15,167 bases of DNA from Acidimicrobiaceae bacterium (GTDB taxonomy: Bacteria; Actinomycetota; Acidimicrobiia; Acidimicrobiales; RAAP-2), in the NCBI GenBank assembly GCA_030838245.1, contig JAUTXB010000227.1, forward strand, positions 1 to 15,167, given 5' to 3'. Both the position numbers and the translations under genes were made by a program. Shown here one piece after another: positions 12,775 to 15,167 of the stretch (within the stretch, counting starts at the first letter, position 1; each line of letters starts with the position of its first letter). The notes beneath the pieces are model-generated. The model did not search any database. It was not told the DNA's origin and saw only the letters and a program-made list of their open reading frames with translations.

Positions 12775-13128
12775 GTGTCGACTGATGAGCCGGTGCCGAC
12801 CGATGGACAGACGTTGACCGATGACGAGCGGGCCAAGCGGCTCGGGGAGCTCAACGCCATCATCGAGCTCATGCGGCCGGCCGTGCAGTCCGACGGCGGC
12901 GACCTGGCGCTGCTCAGCGCCGATGTGGAGACCGGTGTGGTCGAGGTGCAGCTCCAAGGGTCGTGCAGCTCGTGCGCCATCAGCTCCTCCACCCTCCAGG
13001 GTGGGGTAGAGCGCATCCTCCATGACCGCCTGGACTGGGTGACCGAGGTGGTCGGCGGGGTCGACGAGTCCGAAGACCTATTCGAGAGCCAGGCCATGGG
13101 CCGGGGCGGGTACGTTCCGAGCCTCTGA
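12775..13128 (+). CDS. NifU C-terminal domain (Nfu-like) Fe-S cluster protein
   Basis: GTG 12775 is well supported by AGGAGGT four bases upstream; 117 residues. The Nfu domain covers about residues 23-85: LGELNAIIELMRPAVQSDGGDLALLSAD, then VVEVQLQGSCSSCAISSSTLQGGVERIL with the cluster-binding pair Cys64 and Cys67 (CSSC). Nfu proteins dimerise around one 4Fe-4S cluster and pass it to apo-proteins. Here the domain stands almost alone, with a short acidic head and a tail (ESEDLFESQAMGRGGYVPSL). It heads a plus-strand series with an unknown gene 67 bases on and two YbjQ-like genes, so its client may be in that set, though general Fe-S maturation is equally possible. Confidence 0.9.
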   Translation: MSTDEPVPTDGQTLTDDERAKRLGELNAIIELMRPAVQSDGGDLALLSADVETGVVEVQLQGSCSSCAISSSTLQGGVERILHDRLDWVTEVVGGVDESEDLFESQAMGRGGYVPSL

Positions 13129-13195
13129 GGGCCCAGCCGCTGAGGCACTGCCCCGACAGACCCGGTGGCGAGCGGGCGCACTAGCATCGGCGCGG

Positions 13196-13618
13196 ATGAC
13201 CTTGGCCAACAGTGGAGATGGCGACCCCGGCGCTTCTGGCCCGGTCGACCTGGACCTGCTGGCTGCCGCCCTCAGGGCCGACACCGCCGACGTCGACCTG
13301 TTCTTCGAGGTCCTGGGGGGCAAGCTCCTCGAGATCCTGGGCGACCGGGTCGAGATCGAACGGGTCGGGTCGCGCTTCAAAAAAGACCGGCCCATCGGGC
13401 GGATCGCGGTGGATTTCGACCCGGTCGGTCCCCGCTTGGAAGTGGCTCGGGAGAAGCGGGGCCTGTCGTGCCACATACGCAAGATGGTGCGGGGCATCGT
13501 CATCAGCGACACCGAGGTGGACGTGGCCACCTGGACGTCGACCCTGGTAGCCAGCTTGGCCGACGAGGCGACCCACAGCGCCTCCACCCGAATCGCCCTC
13601 CAGTCCCTGCTGACATAA
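13196..13618 (+). CDS. Uncharacterised 140-residue protein
   Basis: I do not recognise a family. ATG 13196 to TAA 13616-13618. The protein looks soluble: an acidic helix-forming start (DLDLLAAALRADTADVDLFFEVLGGKLLEILGDRVEIERV, residues 18-57), a basic centre (RFKKDRPIGRIAVDF, RLEVAREKRGLSCHIRKMVRG), then strand- and helix-forming TEVDVATWTSTLVASLADEATHSASTRIALQSLL. One Cys only, no metal motif, no membrane segment. The helix-strand pattern with VDFDPVGPRLEV could be a small alpha-beta fold. Codon use and GC match the neighbours, and it lies 67 bases after the nfu-like gene and 32 bases before a YbjQ-type gene, all on one strand, so it is probably an accessory to that set. The last codons fall inside a 22-bp tandem duplication. 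Confidence 0.75.
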   Translation: MTLANSGDGDPGASGPVDLDLLAAALRADTADVDLFFEVLGGKLLEILGDRVEIERVGSRFKKDRPIGRIAVDFDPVGPRLEVAREKRGLSCHIRKMVRGIVISDTEVDVATWTSTLVASLADEATHSASTRIALQSLLT

Positions 13619-13643
13619 CGACCAGTCCCTGCTGACATGACGA
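13600..13643 (+). repeat. 22-bp tandem duplication over the stop codon
   Basis: Bases 13600-13621 and 13622-13643 are the same 22-mer (starting CCAGTCCCTGCTGAC) with a single A/G difference, which makes TAA in copy one and TGA in copy two. Copy one carries the last codons and the stop of the 140-residue gene; copy two fills the gap and ends in the ribosome site of the next gene. Confidence 0.92.
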
Positions 13644-13650
13644 GGAGCCG

Positions 13651-14472
13651 TTGACAACCACCGATTCGACCCAAGGCCTGCCCCCTGACGCGTTGCGCCG
13701 GCTCCAGGAATCCGAGGACAGCGCCGGGCGGCGAGGACTGTTCACCAGCGACCTGTCGGTCAACGAATTCCTGTTGGTCAAAGAGGCCGGCTTCCATCCC
13801 CGGGGCCTGGTGTTCGGCAGCTCGATCTACCACATCGGCTTCCAGCGGCGGGCCATGCGCAAGAACCGGGAGCTCGGCGCATTGACCCAGGCCATGTACA
13901 CCGCCCGGGAGCTGGCCATGGCCCGGATGGAGACCGAGGCCGACGTGCTCGGCTCCGACGGAGTGGTGGGCGTCCGCCTGTCGGTCAATTTCTACGATTG
14001 GGGCAAGCATTCGGCCGAGTTCATCGCCATCGGCACCGCGGTGTCTGCCGACGATCCCGGCACCCAGTGGAAGACATCGACGGGAAAGCCGTTCACCAGC
14101 GATCTGAGCGGGCAGGATTTCTGGACCTTGGTGCAGGCTGGCTATGCCCCTCTGGGCCTGGTCATGGGGACCTGCGTCTACCACGTCGGCTACCGGGGCG
14201 TCGGGGCCGTGATGTCCACCAGCATGCGCAACGCCGAGCTCCCTCATTTCACCCAGGCCCTCTACGAGGCCCGAGAGCTGGCCATGAGCCGCATGCAAGA
14301 AGAGGCCCGCACCCTGGGGGCCGAGGGCATCGTCGGCGTGCAGCTCGTGGAGAAGTCCCACTTCTGGGGCAGCCACGTCATCGAGTTCCTGGCCATCGGG
14401 ACTGCGGTCCGGCCCCTTCGCTCGGACCACGTGATCGCCCAACCGCAGATGATCGTCACGCTGGACACGTGA
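13651..14472 (+). CDS. Tandem YbjQ-like (heavy-metal-binding domain) protein
   Basis: The start is most likely TTG 13651 with GAGGAG at 13642-13647, a short 3-base gap; 273 residues. Two copies of one domain are visible. Copy A is residues 31-131 (FTSDLSVNEFLLVKEAGF, GLVFGSSIYHIGF, ARELAMARMETEADVLGSDG, VVGVRL, EFIAIGTAV). Copy B is 148-253 (FTSDLSGQDFWTLVQAGY, GLVMGTCVYHVGY, ARELAMSRMQEEARTLGAEG, IVGVQL, EFLAIGTAV). The blocks A-RE-A--RM--EA--LGA--VVGV and GTAV are those of the YbjQ family, small proteins that form rings and are called heavy-metal-binding domains although direct proof is thin. No metal-binding Cys/His motif stands out here. The protein is probably cytoplasmic. Its stop overlaps the next gene's start (GTGA), and that gene encodes the same kind of tandem, so the two products may assemble together. 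Confidence 0.8.
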   Translation: MTTTDSTQGLPPDALRRLQESEDSAGRRGLFTSDLSVNEFLLVKEAGFHPRGLVFGSSIYHIGFQRRAMRKNRELGALTQAMYTARELAMARMETEADVLGSDGVVGVRLSVNFYDWGKHSAEFIAIGTAVSADDPGTQWKTSTGKPFTSDLSGQDFWTLVQAGYAPLGLVMGTCVYHVGYRGVGAVMSTSMRNAELPHFTQALYEARELAMSRMQEEARTLGAEGIVGVQLVEKSHFWGSHVIEFLAIGTAVRPLRSDHVIAQPQMIVTLDT

Positions 14473-15167
14473 GCGGACCGCCACCCCCACCACCGCCCTC
14501 TGCTCCTCCGGCCGGCTCCGACGGGCTCGGCGGGGGACCGGCCGGCGACCTGCCCGAGGCGGCTCGCTCCCGCCTGGCCGAGGCGGCTGCCCCCGGGGGT
14601 ACTTGGACCAGCGACCTCTCGGTGTCCGAGCTCTCCGCCGTGGAGCGCTGCGGTTTCACGCCCGCCGGCATGGTGGTGGGGATGACCGTCTACCAGTTCG
14701 GGCTGCAGGGGTACGGATCGCAGTACCAGGCGTCGGGGGGAATGATCGGTTCGGCCATGGGTGGCCAGCTCTATATGACCCCCGGGTGGGCCGGGGGATA
14801 CCAGCAGGCCTATGTCTGCCAGCACGCCACCTATGGCCACATGCCCGGGTACAACTTCGAGGACCGGTGGTACGAGCAGGGACTGACCGAGGCCTACACC
14901 ATTGCCATCGACCGGCTCCGGGAAGAGGCCGAGCTGCTCGAGGCCCACGGCGTGGTCGGGGTGCGCTACGAGTCCCGGCGCCTCCCGCTGGCCACCTCGG
15001 CGCCGGTGATCGAGATCCGCATGGTGGGGACGGCGATCCGACGACAGGGCTCGCCCCTGTTGGCCGAGCCGTTCACCTCCCACCTCTCCGGCCAGCAGTT
15101 CGCCAAGCTGATCGACACGGGCTGGGTCCCCGGCGCACTGGTGGTCGGGGTCGGAGCAATTCGTTCG
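14469..15167 (+). CDS. Second tandem YbjQ-like protein (3' end outside window)
   Basis: GTG 14469 overlaps the previous TGA by GTGA; 233 codons are seen before the edge. A proline run (residues 4-10) and a Gly/Ala/Pro head lead into a third YbjQ-like domain (46-190: TWTSDLSVSELSAVERCGF, GMVVGMTVYQFGL, AYTIAIDRLREEAELLEAHG, VVGVRY, EIRMVGTAI) and the beginning of a fourth (202 onward: FTSHLSGQQFAKLIDTGW, GALVVGVG). Domains three and four match A and B of the preceding gene in order, so the gene arose by duplication of a two-domain unit. Domain three has a long insert at about 79-137, rich in Gly, Tyr, Gln and Met, where the first gene has about 13 residues. Product role unknown; a mixed assembly with the preceding protein is a fair guess. 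Confidence 0.8.
   Translation, partial: MSGPPPPPPPSAPPAGSDGLGGGPAGDLPEAARSRLAEAAAPGGTWTSDLSVSELSAVERCGFTPAGMVVGMTVYQFGLQGYGSQYQASGGMIGSAMGGQLYMTPGWAGGYQQAYVCQHATYGHMPGYNFEDRWYEQGLTEAYTIAIDRLREEAELLEAHGVVGVRYESRRLPLATSAPVIEIRMVGTAIRRQGSPLLAEPFTSHLSGQQFAKLIDTGWVPGALVVGVGAIRS

Overview
The window is high-GC DNA with GTG and TTG starts, four-base start/stop overlaps, an MMPL transporter, a luciferase-like (LLM) oxidoreductase and an AurF-type diiron oxygenase. This suggests an actinobacterium, possibly of an Acidimicrobiia-like lineage. The class is an inference from gene content; no rRNA or other marker gene is present. I see no tRNA, rRNA, CRISPR array, transposase, integrase or phage gene, so this looks like ordinary chromosome.

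Layout. (1) 1-2900: two glycoside hydrolases with N-terminal membrane anchors are transcribed divergently. They are a GH43 enzyme (minus strand, cut by the left edge) and a GH5 endoglycoceramidase-like enzyme (plus). (2) 2956-4781: a TetR repressor gene and an AurF-like diiron oxygenase gene overlap by ATGA. Two tandem GTTAC-N5-GTAAC palindromes fill the promoter spacer and reach the tetR start codon, which looks leaderless. (3) 4782-5326: a 545-base non-coding stretch with a TTGACA-type promoter candidate and several inverted repeats precedes (4) 5327-7453, an MMPL/RND transporter. (5) 12600 down to 7450, minus strand: five genes run in one direction, LLM oxidoreductase, SCP2-type thiolase, ketoacyl-ACP synthase III, nucleotidyltransferase and a CDF zinc-type transporter. 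The three middle genes are joined by 4-base overlaps. The last gene ends head-on in the MMPL gene, sharing the bases CTAG of the two stop codons. (6) 12775-15167, plus strand: a NifU C-terminal-like Fe-S protein, an unrecognised 140-residue protein and two adjacent genes that each carry two YbjQ-like domains. The last gene is cut by the right edge.

How the genes may work together. The TetR-oxygenase pair looks like a self-regulated unit making one small-molecule oxidation enzyme; the exporter downstream could move a lipid or a product but has its own long upstream region. The thiolase-KASIII-nucleotidyltransferase overlaps suggest one pathway that builds or extends an acyl chain and activates a phosphorylated or polar group. 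That pathway is not one I can name. The right-hand operon links an Fe-S carrier to a four-domain YbjQ array, hinting at metal handling.

Repeats of note are two unrelated 18-bp coding minisatellites (start of the oxygenase gene, end of the CDF gene), a 22-bp tandem duplication over a stop codon, and an 11-3-11 perfect palindrome inside the LLM gene whose arm recurs at that gene's start codon.
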